This document shows, piece by piece, positions 5,532 through 12,189 of a stretch of DNA of 12,189 nucleotides; within the stretch, counting starts at the first letter, position 1; each line of letters starts with the position of its first letter. A model generated the notes under the pieces. The model saw nothing but the letters and a program-made list of their open reading frames with translations, was not told where the DNA came from and searched no databases. The position numbers and the translations under genes are program-made. This DNA comes from an uncultured Bacilli bacterium (GTDB taxonomy: Bacteria > Bacillota_I > Bacilli_A > RFN20 > CAG-631), in NCBI GenBank assembly GCA_934215405.1, contig CAKPZU010000056.1, positions 1 to 12,189 on the forward strand, given 5' to 3'.

Positions 5532-8270
5532 ATGAAGAAAATTAATTTATTAACAGTATTAATGGTGTTTTCATTAGGTGTTGTTGGTTGTAATAACCAA
5601 AATAATTCAAGTAGTGAAGAAATACCTTCAAGCTCGGAAATTGAAGATAGTTCATCAACTACTAATGAATCAAACAGTAGTAAAGAAGATAGCTCATCAA
5701 TTGATAAGTCAAACAGTGAAGATTCATCAAGTGCTGAAAAGGAAGCATTAGAAGCTCCAGCAAATTTAAATGTTGTTAGATCAAGTGAGGATAATAGCAA
5801 ATTTGTTATTTCATTTGATGAGGTTTTTAATGCTAGTTGCTATAAGGCTGCAATTTTTAAAGATGATATTACAATTAATGATTACGTAGAAATCACAAGT
5901 GGTAGTACAATTAATGCAGTAAACGATGAAGGAAATTATATTATTAAAGTAATTGCTATTGGAAATGAAACTTATGATGATTCAAAGGCAGCAGAATTTA
6001 CTTATAGTATTGAAAATTGGGTAAATAAAGAAGATAAAAATGGCGGAAAATGGACTGTTTTAGTAGAGCAAGGAAAGCCTATTGGAAAAGCTAAATACGT
6101 TTATAATGATGGAACTGTTTATGAAGGCTTAGTAAATGATGATTTTACGAGAAAAGAAGGTCGCTTAACATATACTAATAAAATGTATTATGAAGGTAAA
6201 TTTGTAAATGATAATTTTGAAGATGAAGATGGTTTCTTTTCTTGGTCAACTACTGGTGATTATAAAAATGGAAACTCTTATAGAGGAAAATTTGTAAATG
6301 GAACACCTAACGGACAAGAAGGAACATATACATTCCCATCATTTTATAGTAATGGAACAGGACTTCAATATTGGACTGGTAAAATAGAGGGCTTTGCTTT
6401 CCCAGCTGTTGGTGCAACTGGAAAAGGTAAAATTAATTTTGGTGGACAATATTATGAAGGCGATGTTGTATATTTAGGAAACAACAATTTCCAACGTGTA
6501 GGACAAGGTGAAAATGTTTGGAGTGATATTGAAAATTGTGGTTGGTTTGCTAATTACACAAATCAAACAGAAGAGGTATTAAAGGAAAAAGCGTTTGATA
6601 GATATATTGGAGGCTTTGATACAGTAAATCATGATTGGTTTTATGGAAAAGGTATTATGTATATTAAAAATGCAAATGGTACACCATATGGCTATGTTGT
6701 TGGTAATTGGGATTGGAAAGCAGGCACTTTAACTAAAGACGAAACATTTAAAAAAGAAGATTTGCTAGAAGAATATCAAGCTGAAGGGGTATTAAATATT
6801 ACCAAATCCTTATATGGAGAAATAGCCTATGAGGATGGTTCAAAATTTGTTGGAGCTATAAATAATGATGGTACAAGATGTCAAGGGCGTTTAACATACC
6901 CAAATAACATGTACTATGAAGGAAAGTTTGTAAACGATAAATTTGAAGATGAAAATGGTTTATTTTCTTGGTCAACTACTGGTGAATTAAAGGATGGTCC
7001 ATCTTATAGAGGAAGATTTGAAAATAATACAACAGATGGTTTAATTGGTACTTATACATTTCCTTCATTTTATAATAATGGAGATGGAATTCAATACTTT
7101 ACTGGAGAAATGGAAGGAATGGCTTATCCAAAAGCTAATACAACAGGAAAAGGAAAAATCAATTTTGGCGGACAATATTATGAGGGTGATGTTTTATACT
7201 TAGGTGATGATAATTTCCAACGTGTAGGCCAAGGTGAAAACGTTTGGACAAGTACTGAAGCCTGTGGCTGGTTTGCTAATTATACAAATCAAACAGCTGA
7301 AGTATTAAATACTAAAGTATTCGATAGATATGTCGGTGGCTTTGATACAGTTAACCATGGCTGGTTTTATGGAAAAGGTATTATGTATATTAAAAATACT
7401 GATGGTACTCCATTTGGTTATGTAGTTGGTAATTGGGATTGGAAAGCAGCTACTTTAACTGAAAATGAAACATTTAAAAAGGAAGATTTATTAAAAGATT
7501 ATCAAGCTGATGGCATTTTAAATATTACAAAAAGCTTTATTAGCGAAATTACATATGATGATGGTTCAAAATTTGTTGGAAAGCTAAATGCTGATGGCAC
7601 AAAAAAAGAAGGTCGTTTTACTTATCCAAACAATATGTATTATGAAGGTAAATTTGTAAACGATACGTTTGAGGATGAAAATGGTTTCTTTTCTTGGTCA
7701 ACTACTGGTGATCATAAAGATGCAAATTCTTATAGAGGTAAATTTGTAAATGGTACAACTGCTAATCAAATAGGAACTTATATTTTTAAAAGTTATCATA
7801 CTAATGAAAATGGTATTCAATACTTTACTGGAGAAATGGAAGGAATGGCTTATCCAAAAGCTAATACAACAGGAAAAGGAAAAATCAATTTTGGTGGACA
7901 ATATTATGAGGGTGATGTTTTATACTTAGGTGATGGTAATTTCCAACGTGTAGGCCAAGGTGAAAATGTTTGGACAAGTACTGAAGCCTGTGGCTGGTTT
8001 GTTAATTATACAAATCAAACAGCTGAAATATTAAATACTAAAATATTCGATAGATATGTCGGAGGCTTTGATACAGTTAACCATGGCTGGTTTTATGGAA
8101 AAGGCATTATGTATATTAAAAATGCCGATGGCACACCATATGGCTATGTAGTTGGTAATTGGGATTGGGCTGCTGGCAGTTTAACTAAAGATGAAACTTT
8201 TAAAAAGGAAGATTTATTAAAAGAGTATCAAGCTGATGGTGTATTAGATTTAACAAAAAATTTTAATTAA
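5532..8270 (+). CDS. Large surface lipoprotein with FN3-like domain and three 242-residue MORN-repeat modules
   Basis: A 912-residue protein of no known function. Residues 1-19 form a lipoprotein signal peptide with Cys20 in VVGC. A Ser/Glu/Asn-rich linker (21-72) would span the cell wall, and a fibronectin type III-like domain (about 73-160) follows. The rest is three tandem modules starting at residues 189, 431 and 673, with an exact period of 242. Each module holds about seven MORN-like motifs of the type Y-x-G-x-(F/V)-x(n)-G-x-G-x-(I/M/F)-x-(Y/F), for example YYEGKFVND, SYRGKFVNG, YFTGEMEG, GKGKINFGGQYYEGDV and WFYGKGIMYIKN. A charged spacer ending KKEDLL closes each. Tryptophan and tyrosine are frequent in the motifs, as expected for, but not proof of, glycan contact. 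AAAAAGGAG lies six bases before the ATG, 33 bp after the GH2 stop. Surface binding or scaffolding for the glycan enzymes is an inference from location; no catalytic motif is visible. Confidence 0.88.
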   Translation: MKKINLLTVLMVFSLGVVGCNNQNNSSSEEIPSSSEIEDSSSTTNESNSSKEDSSSIDKSNSEDSSSAEKEALEAPANLNVVRSSEDNSKFVISFDEVFNASCYKAAIFKDDITINDYVEITSGSTINAVNDEGNYIIKVIAIGNETYDDSKAAEFTYSIENWVNKEDKNGGKWTVLVEQGKPIGKAKYVYNDGTVYEGLVNDDFTRKEGRLTYTNKMYYEGKFVNDNFEDEDGFFSWSTTGDYKNGNSYRGKFVNGTPNGQEGTYTFPSFYSNGTGLQYWTGKIEGFAFPAVGATGKGKINFGGQYYEGDVVYLGNNNFQRVGQGENVWSDIENCGWFANYTNQTEEVLKEKAFDRYIGGFDTVNHDWFYGKGIMYIKNANGTPYGYVVGNWDWKAGTLTKDETFKKEDLLEEYQAEGVLNITKSLYGEIAYEDGSKFVGAINNDGTRCQGRLTYPNNMYYEGKFVNDKFEDENGLFSWSTTGELKDGPSYRGRFENNTTDGLIGTYTFPSFYNNGDGIQYFTGEMEGMAYPKANTTGKGKINFGGQYYEGDVLYLGDDNFQRVGQGENVWTSTEACGWFANYTNQTAEVLNTKVFDRYVGGFDTVNHGWFYGKGIMYIKNTDGTPFGYVVGNWDWKAATLTENETFKKEDLLKDYQADGILNITKSFISEITYDDGSKFVGKLNADGTKKEGRFTYPNNMYYEGKFVNDTFEDENGFFSWSTTGDHKDANSYRGKFVNGTTANQIGTYIFKSYHTNENGIQYFTGEMEGMAYPKANTTGKGKINFGGQYYEGDVLYLGDGNFQRVGQGENVWTSTEACGWFVNYTNQTAEILNTKIFDRYVGGFDTVNHGWFYGKGIMYIKNADGTPYGYVVGNWDWAAGSLTKDETFKKEDLLKEYQADGVLDLTKNFN
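6096..6821 (+). repeat. MORN module, in-gene tandem repeat unit 1 (726 bp)
   Basis: This encodes residues 189-430 of the large lipoprotein. It is the most divergent of the three units at the DNA level in the central part, suggesting the oldest split. The single cysteine of the module is Cys336 in the motif NCGWFANYTN. Confidence 0.9.
6822..7547 (+). repeat. MORN module, in-gene tandem repeat unit 2 (726 bp)
   Basis: This encodes residues 431-672, exactly 242 codons, in register with unit 1. Its first third is about 75% identical in DNA to unit 3, while its middle is about 97% identical to unit 3. It contains Cys578 in ACGWFANYTN plus an extra cysteine at 450. Confidence 0.9.
7089..7397 (+). 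repeat. Nearly identical tract shared by units 2 and 3 (second copy at 7815-8123)
   Basis: By hand alignment with a 726-bp offset I count 8 differences in 309 bp between 7089-7397 and 7815-8123. The preceding 267 bp (6822-7088 against 7548-7814) differ at about 66 positions. The edges are abrupt. Gene conversion or a recent unequal exchange between repeat units explains this best. Confidence 0.85.
7548..8267 (+). repeat. MORN module, in-gene tandem repeat unit 3 (720 bp, ends at the stop)
   Basis: This encodes residues 673-912, two codons shorter than the other units because the protein ends there. Its outer parts resemble unit 1 and its middle is almost identical to unit 2. In 25 residues aligned with unit-1 positions 234-258, unit 3 shares 22 with unit 1 but 17 with unit 2. 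Confidence 0.9.
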
Positions 8271-8275
8271 TTTTT

Positions 8276-8287
8276 GAAAGGATGGAG
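8276..8287 (+). promoter_or_regulatory. Ribosome binding site that decides the GH51 start
   Basis: GAAAGGA (8276-8282) and GGAG (8284-8287) both precede an ATG at 8293, at ten and five bases. A GTG at 8287 opens the same frame two codons earlier, but only four bases follow the GAAAGGA and the GTG would overlap the GGAG. I therefore prefer the ATG at 8293. Confidence 0.6.
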
Positions 8288-8292
8288 TGATT

Positions 8293-10206
8293 ATGATTAA
8301 TAAAAAAAGATTGCTATTATGCTTATCGTTATGTGGATGCTTAATTTCATGTAATACTACAAATGAATCATCAACTAATAATGAAAATAGCTCAAATGAG
8401 GAAATATCTTATGATGAATTGAAATTATTTTTCACTCCATCATCTTATAGTAAAAATGAAATATCAAAGAATATTTATGGTACATTCATTGAACATATTG
8501 AGCGTTGTATTTATAATGGCATTTATGCTGAAGAAATACTTGATAGAAAATTTGTAGCACCAATTGGAAATGATGTATCACAATGGAAAAATGATAACAA
8601 TAAAAGTGTGTTAAGTGAAAGCGTAGATACTTATAGTGGTACATATGCTGCTCATTTTATAAATGAAGCAATAATGAGCCAAAGAGGTTTGGTTTTGCAA
8701 GAAAATAGTACTTATAATGGCTATTTTTATGCAAAAGGGAAAGGAACATTAGTTGTTTCATTAAAAAACGCTACTGATGCTATAAGTAAAACAATTACAA
8801 TTAATTCCACTGAATATAAAAAATATGAATATGATGTAAGTATTAAAAATCAAGGAAAATATACAATATCTTTTACTTCATTAGATGGTGATTTTTTAAT
8901 AGATTCACTATCTTTAATGAAAAATGATAATATTAATGGCATGCGTTATGATACATTACAATTATTAAAGGAATTAAATGCACCTTTTTATCGTTGGCCT
9001 GGTGGGAACTTCGTTTCTGGATATGACTTTTATGATGGCTTATTAGATAAAGATAAAAGAGTTACAAAAAGAAATTTAAACTATGCTGGAAGAATTGAAG
9101 ATTTTAAGGATGACAATGATAGATTAATGGCTGATTTAACAAACATTGAAGCTAATGGCTTTTATAGCGTATATGAGCCAAATGACTTTGGAATTGATGA
9201 ATTTATTTATATGTGTAATTATTTAAATGCTACACCAAATGTTGTTTTAAACTCAGGACTTGGAAGTGTCAAAATGGCAATTGATGAAATTTCATATTTA
9301 AATGGAACAGAAGGAAAATATGCTAGCATGCGACCATCTAAGGAGCCTTATAATGTAAAATACATTTCAATTGGGAATGAAATGAATGGATCTTGGCAAT
9401 TAGGCCATATGGGAATTAATGAATATGTTAAAAAGCATAATGAAATAGCAAATGGAATAAAAAGCGTTTCAAAAGATATAAAGATTATTGGTGTTGGCGA
9501 TAATTATTCAAGCTGGTCGCAAGCAATGCTTAATAACTGTAAGGATAATATTGATTTGTTAAGCGAGCATTTTTATGCAACAAGAAAGGAAGATTCTGTA
9601 AGTGACCATATTAAATCATTAAAGAATCAAGCAGAAATGCGAATAAAGCTTCATAGAAATTTAAAAAACAATGAAAATGTTAAGATGTCAATTGATGAGT
9701 ATGCTTATGAAAATGCAAAAACTCAATCACGCTTAAAGGATGGGATGGGGGTTGCTTCTTGCTTAAATGTCTTTATAGCAAATTCTGATGTTGTAGATGT
9801 GGCTTGCTATTCATCAACTATAAATGCTATTCAGGGTCAAATCTATACAAGTAATAATAAAGCTTATTTAGAAGGAAGTGGCTATGCTTGTATGCTTTAT
9901 AGTAATAATATGGAAAATCATTATATTAAGGTTACAGCTAATACTACTAAACTAAATGACTATGTTGAAGTTAGTGCTACTATTAATGAGGCTAATGATG
10001 CTATGACATTTTCAATTATTAATACATCAGCTAAAACACTTAAAATAAAAAATAAAAATATTAAAGAATATGTAAGTAGAAGCTATGTAACAGCATCATC
10101 ATTTGAAGCAACTGGTGATGAATTAATTTATGTTTCTAACGATACATCAAATAATTCATGCTATGTTGCACCATATTCTATAACACTTATTAAAGTAAAA
10201 ATTTAA
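8293..10206 (+). CDS. GH51 alpha-L-arabinofuranosidase, surface lipoprotein
   Basis: A 637-residue enzyme that should release terminal alpha-L-arabinofuranose from arabinan, arabinoxylan or arabinogalactan outside the cell. The signal peptide ends in lipobox LISC with Cys20, followed by a short Asn/Ser/Glu linker. The GH51 N-terminal signature IYGTFIEHIERCIYNGIYAE starts near residue 61. A beta-rich insert (about 88-210) resembles a CBM4-like module. The barrel carries RWPGGNFVSGY (234-244), the acid/base Glu363 in IGNEMNGSW, SEHFY (424-428), and the nucleophile Glu469 in SIDEYAY. A C-terminal beta-sandwich follows. All key residues are present, so the enzyme should be active. Many Bacillota GH51 enzymes are cytoplasmic, so lipid anchoring is notable. 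The gene starts 22 bp after the MORN gene. A GTG two codons upstream is an alternative start. Confidence 0.93.
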   Translation: MINKKRLLLCLSLCGCLISCNTTNESSTNNENSSNEEISYDELKLFFTPSSYSKNEISKNIYGTFIEHIERCIYNGIYAEEILDRKFVAPIGNDVSQWKNDNNKSVLSESVDTYSGTYAAHFINEAIMSQRGLVLQENSTYNGYFYAKGKGTLVVSLKNATDAISKTITINSTEYKKYEYDVSIKNQGKYTISFTSLDGDFLIDSLSLMKNDNINGMRYDTLQLLKELNAPFYRWPGGNFVSGYDFYDGLLDKDKRVTKRNLNYAGRIEDFKDDNDRLMADLTNIEANGFYSVYEPNDFGIDEFIYMCNYLNATPNVVLNSGLGSVKMAIDEISYLNGTEGKYASMRPSKEPYNVKYISIGNEMNGSWQLGHMGINEYVKKHNEIANGIKSVSKDIKIIGVGDNYSSWSQAMLNNCKDNIDLLSEHFYATRKEDSVSDHIKSLKNQAEMRIKLHRNLKNNENVKMSIDEYAYENAKTQSRLKDGMGVASCLNVFIANSDVVDVACYSSTINAIQGQIYTSNNKAYLEGSGYACMLYSNNMENHYIKVTANTTKLNDYVEVSATINEANDAMTFSIINTSAKTLKIKNKNIKEYVSRSYVTASSFEATGDELIYVSNDTSNNSCYVAPYSITLIKVKI

Positions 10207-10219
10207 AAGGAAATAAACT

Positions 10220-11758
10220 ATGAAATATAATAAAATCTTATTGCTATTACCTTTATTAATTTCTTGTAATAGTAATACTAATCAAATAATAAATGAGAAA
10301 AAAGTTAAAAATTATCGTTTAAATTATAATGTTACTTATACAGGCATGCTTAAAAATGGAAGGCCTGATGGTGAAGGAACATTTAAATATAGAAATAATG
10401 ATACATTAACAACTTTTATTGTAAATGGTCAAGTTGACAACACTAAAGATTCAACACATAAAATTATGTCTAGTAAGGATAAGTTTATTGGAAAAATCTC
10501 TTTAGATGACAATTACAACATTAGCTATATTGAAGGAACATATGACTATGGTGTTGGTGTTAATGTATATACAGGAAAATTTAAAGATAATTTATTTAAT
10601 GATCCTAATGGAAAAATGAAATTACTTGGGAATTCATATTATGTGGGTTCATTTGTAAATGGCAGTAATATTGGTGAAACAGGGACAATTTATTATGAAA
10701 ACAATCAAAAGAAGGGGCTTGGAATTTTATATTTTACTGGTGTAATGAAAACATTGTCATCATTTGTTGGTAATCAATTAGGATATGGCCAAGTTAAATA
10801 CAATGATGATTCAGTATACACAGGGCAATTATTATATACTGGAAGTGATTTTTTAAGAAAAGGCTATGGTGAAATGGATTTTTCAAATACTAACTTTGAT
10901 GCTGGTGTTTGGGGAAGTAGTAGAGACAATAAGCTATATAAATATGTTGGTGAATTTGACTATTCTATAAATGGTTGGATTTATGGTAATGGCATAATGT
11001 ATTATAAAGATAGTAATAATAATCCAACAAGCTTTGCTAAAGGATACTTTTCTAGCTGCCATATAATAGGTGAATATCAATATCAAGACTTTAAGCTAAT
11101 TGAAGGCTATGATATGTCAATGGAAAGCAAGTATTTAAGATTCAGAGAGGATTATGATAAATATTTAACTGATAAAAAATATGAATATAAGCACCATAAA
11201 TACTTATTTGTTGGTTCATCATATATGGAATTTATGAATTCTAATATAGATACACCATTTTCAAAATATTTTGGCGAATATGATGCTTTAAATGTTGGCT
11301 GTGGTGGTTCAACAACTGCTGATTGGTTAAATTATTATGAAACACTAATAAAGCCTTATACACCTGACACTATAATAATGCATACAGCTGGTAATGATTA
11401 TGCCAATAATGCAAGCTTTGATATGATAGAAGACTCACTTATAAAATTTATAGAAATGGTTAAAAAGGATATGCCAAATACTAAAATATATTTTGTAACC
11501 CAAATATATACAGTAGCTACACAAAAAACATTTATTTATAGAGATCAATTAAATGATTTATTTTATTTGATGAGTAATAAATATGATAATGTTAAAGTAA
11601 TCGATACAAGAAGCGTTACCTTAGTAGATATAGATAATTTTGTACCAGTTGATAATTTAAGCTCTTATTTTTTAAATGATGGCTTACATATGAATGATAA
11701 AGGATATCAGCTATGGTCGAAAATTATAAGAGATTTTATTGATAATGAGGGAAACTAA
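10220..11758 (+). CDS. Lipoprotein with MORN module fused to a C-terminal SGNH/GDSL hydrolase
   Basis: A 512-residue two-domain surface protein. The signal peptide ends in LISC with Cys16. Residues about 36-285 form one MORN module with about eight motifs (YTGMLKNGRPDGEGTF, VYTGKFKDN, YYVGSFVNG, YFTGVM, VYTGQLLYTG, YVGEFDYSINGWIYGNGIMY), aligning motif by motif with one 242-residue unit of the upstream large lipoprotein. Residues about 325-512 are an SGNH hydrolase: block I FVGSSYME with Ser334 as nucleophile, block II NVGCGGST (358-365), block III AGND with Asn392, and block V DGLHMNDKGY with Asp487 and His490. GSS replaces the usual GDS; this is seen in some members and keeps the serine. 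A carbohydrate O-acetyl or feruloyl esterase would fit the locus, but the acyl group is not readable. AAAAGGA stands eight bases before the ATG; the gap to GH51 is 13 bp. Confidence 0.88.
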   Translation: MKYNKILLLLPLLISCNSNTNQIINEKKVKNYRLNYNVTYTGMLKNGRPDGEGTFKYRNNDTLTTFIVNGQVDNTKDSTHKIMSSKDKFIGKISLDDNYNISYIEGTYDYGVGVNVYTGKFKDNLFNDPNGKMKLLGNSYYVGSFVNGSNIGETGTIYYENNQKKGLGILYFTGVMKTLSSFVGNQLGYGQVKYNDDSVYTGQLLYTGSDFLRKGYGEMDFSNTNFDAGVWGSSRDNKLYKYVGEFDYSINGWIYGNGIMYYKDSNNNPTSFAKGYFSSCHIIGEYQYQDFKLIEGYDMSMESKYLRFREDYDKYLTDKKYEYKHHKYLFVGSSYMEFMNSNIDTPFSKYFGEYDALNVGCGGSTTADWLNYYETLIKPYTPDTIIMHTAGNDYANNASFDMIEDSLIKFIEMVKKDMPNTKIYFVTQIYTVATQKTFIYRDQLNDLFYLMSNKYDNVKVIDTRSVTLVDIDNFVPVDNLSSYFLNDGLHMNDKGYQLWSKIIRDFIDNEGN

Positions 11759-11759
11759 T

Positions 11760-12189
11760 ATGAAGAAAAATAAAATAAAAATTTATAGTATAGTTTTACT
11801 TTTATTATCATCTTGTAATAATGCTACTAACAATTCATATATTGAGCCAACAATTGTTAAAAATGAAAAGATTAGTAGTAATGTTTCATATAGTGGCGAA
11901 AAAAGGAATAATGAATTTGATGGAGTAGGAACTTTAATTTATTCAAATAAATACGAATTAACGGGGACATTTAAAAATAATAAGCTCGATGAAAGTCAAA
12001 ATGTTCATATTAAGTATTTAAATAATCAGGATCAATTCGTTGGAAATATTTTACTTGATGATAGCTATGAAATTTCATTAGTTTACGGAACTTATACGAA
12101 AAAAAGCAATAGCTATAAATACACTGGAAAGTTTAAAGACAATTTACTTGATGATGAAAATGGTTCACTTACTATTCCAAGTATAGGAA
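11760..12189 (+). CDS. MORN-repeat lipoprotein, N-terminal part (runs off right edge)
   Basis: An ATG at 11760, one base after the preceding stop and eight bases after GAGGG (11747-11751), opens a frame that stays open for 143 codons to the edge. The signal peptide ends in LSSC with Cys19. The following sequence is paralogous to the start of the preceding protein: FDGVGTLIYSNKYELTGTFK parallels its first MORN motifs, QFVGNILLDDSYEIS parallels KFIGKISLDDNYNIS, and YTGKFKDNLLDDENG parallels YTGKFKDNLFNDPNG. It is therefore a sister gene made by tandem duplication. Whether it also ends in an SGNH domain, or in another enzyme, cannot be seen. Confidence 0.85.
   Translation, partial: MKKNKIKIYSIVLLLLSSCNNATNNSYIEPTIVKNEKISSNVSYSGEKRNNEFDGVGTLIYSNKYELTGTFKNNKLDESQNVHIKYLNNQDQFVGNILLDDSYEISLVYGTYTKKSNSYKYTGKFKDNLLDDENGSLTIPSIG

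Larger units (their letters stand above)
776..12189 (+). other. Probable single operon: sugar import, glycosidases and MORN lipoproteins
   Basis: Eight plus-strand genes follow one promoter. Gaps are 1, -14, -4, 33, 22, 13 and 1 bp, and no GC-rich hairpin followed by a T-run occurs between them. The arrangement (regulator, binding protein, two permeases, then glycosidases) is typical of Gram-positive polysaccharide-utilisation loci. Co-transcription of the MORN genes with importer and glycosidases is the main evidence that they serve glycan use. The operon end is not in the window. Confidence 0.75.

Noticed and set aside
5480..5800. Open frame of 106 codons on the minus strand with Leu/Ser-rich N-terminus and a hydrophobic C-terminus
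   Set aside because: It is antisense to the Ser-rich linker and signal peptide of the MORN lipoprotein; the Leu/Ser bias is the mirror of those codons, and there is no convincing start context.
7698..7901. Open frame on the minus strand inside MORN unit 3
   Set aside because: It is a shadow of the repeat coding sequence with no ribosome binding site or recognisable domain.
6096..8267. CRISPR array or mobile-element repeat as the cause of the repetition
   Set aside because: The repeats are 726 bp, contiguous, in frame and encode MORN motifs; there are no short repeats with unique spacers and no transposase or terminal inverted repeats.

Overview
The window is very AT-rich. Gene starts carry AGGAG/AAAGG-type Shine-Dalgarno sequences and four to five of the products have short lipoprotein signal peptides. 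Tryptophan is always TGG, and a TGA serves as a real stop inside an ATGA overlap, so the standard bacterial code applies rather than the Mycoplasma code. Together with Ser/Asn-rich linkers behind the lipobox cysteines, this points to a low-GC, monoderm Bacillota lineage. An uncultured gut Bacilli/Erysipelotrichia/RF39-like organism is my best guess. The phylum-level statement is fairly secure; the finer placement is inference.

Layout. Positions 1-582 on the minus strand hold the N-terminal part of an AraC-family regulator that runs off the left edge. A 193-bp divergent intergenic region (583-775) has a good forward promoter and several short inverted repeats that could be operators. From 776 to the right edge everything lies on the plus strand and is tightly packed. 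There is a CUT1-type sugar ABC importer (lipoprotein binding protein, two permeases, no ATPase), a cytoplasmic glycoside hydrolase family 2 enzyme, a 912-residue lipoprotein made of three 242-residue MORN-repeat modules, a lipoprotein GH51 alpha-L-arabinofuranosidase, a lipoprotein that joins one such MORN module to an SGNH/GDSL hydrolase, and the start of a further MORN lipoprotein cut by the right edge. I see no terminator between these genes, so they probably form one operon of more than 11.4 kb that continues beyond the window.

How it may work (inference). This looks like a Gram-positive polysaccharide-utilisation locus for an arabinose-containing and probably acylated plant glycan. Membrane-anchored GH51 and SGNH enzymes would trim side chains outside the cell. 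The binding protein and permeases would import oligosaccharides using a shared ATPase encoded elsewhere, and the GH2 enzyme would finish degradation in the cytoplasm. The AraC protein would sense an imported product.

The unexpected part is the MORN module. A block of about 240 residues with seven to eight MORN-like motifs recurs three times in one protein, once in the SGNH protein, and at the start of the next gene. MORN repeats are not a standard component of glycan loci. These modules are candidates for a surface carbohydrate-binding or scaffolding domain. The three-copy gene also shows a clear mosaic pattern suggesting gene conversion between its repeats.
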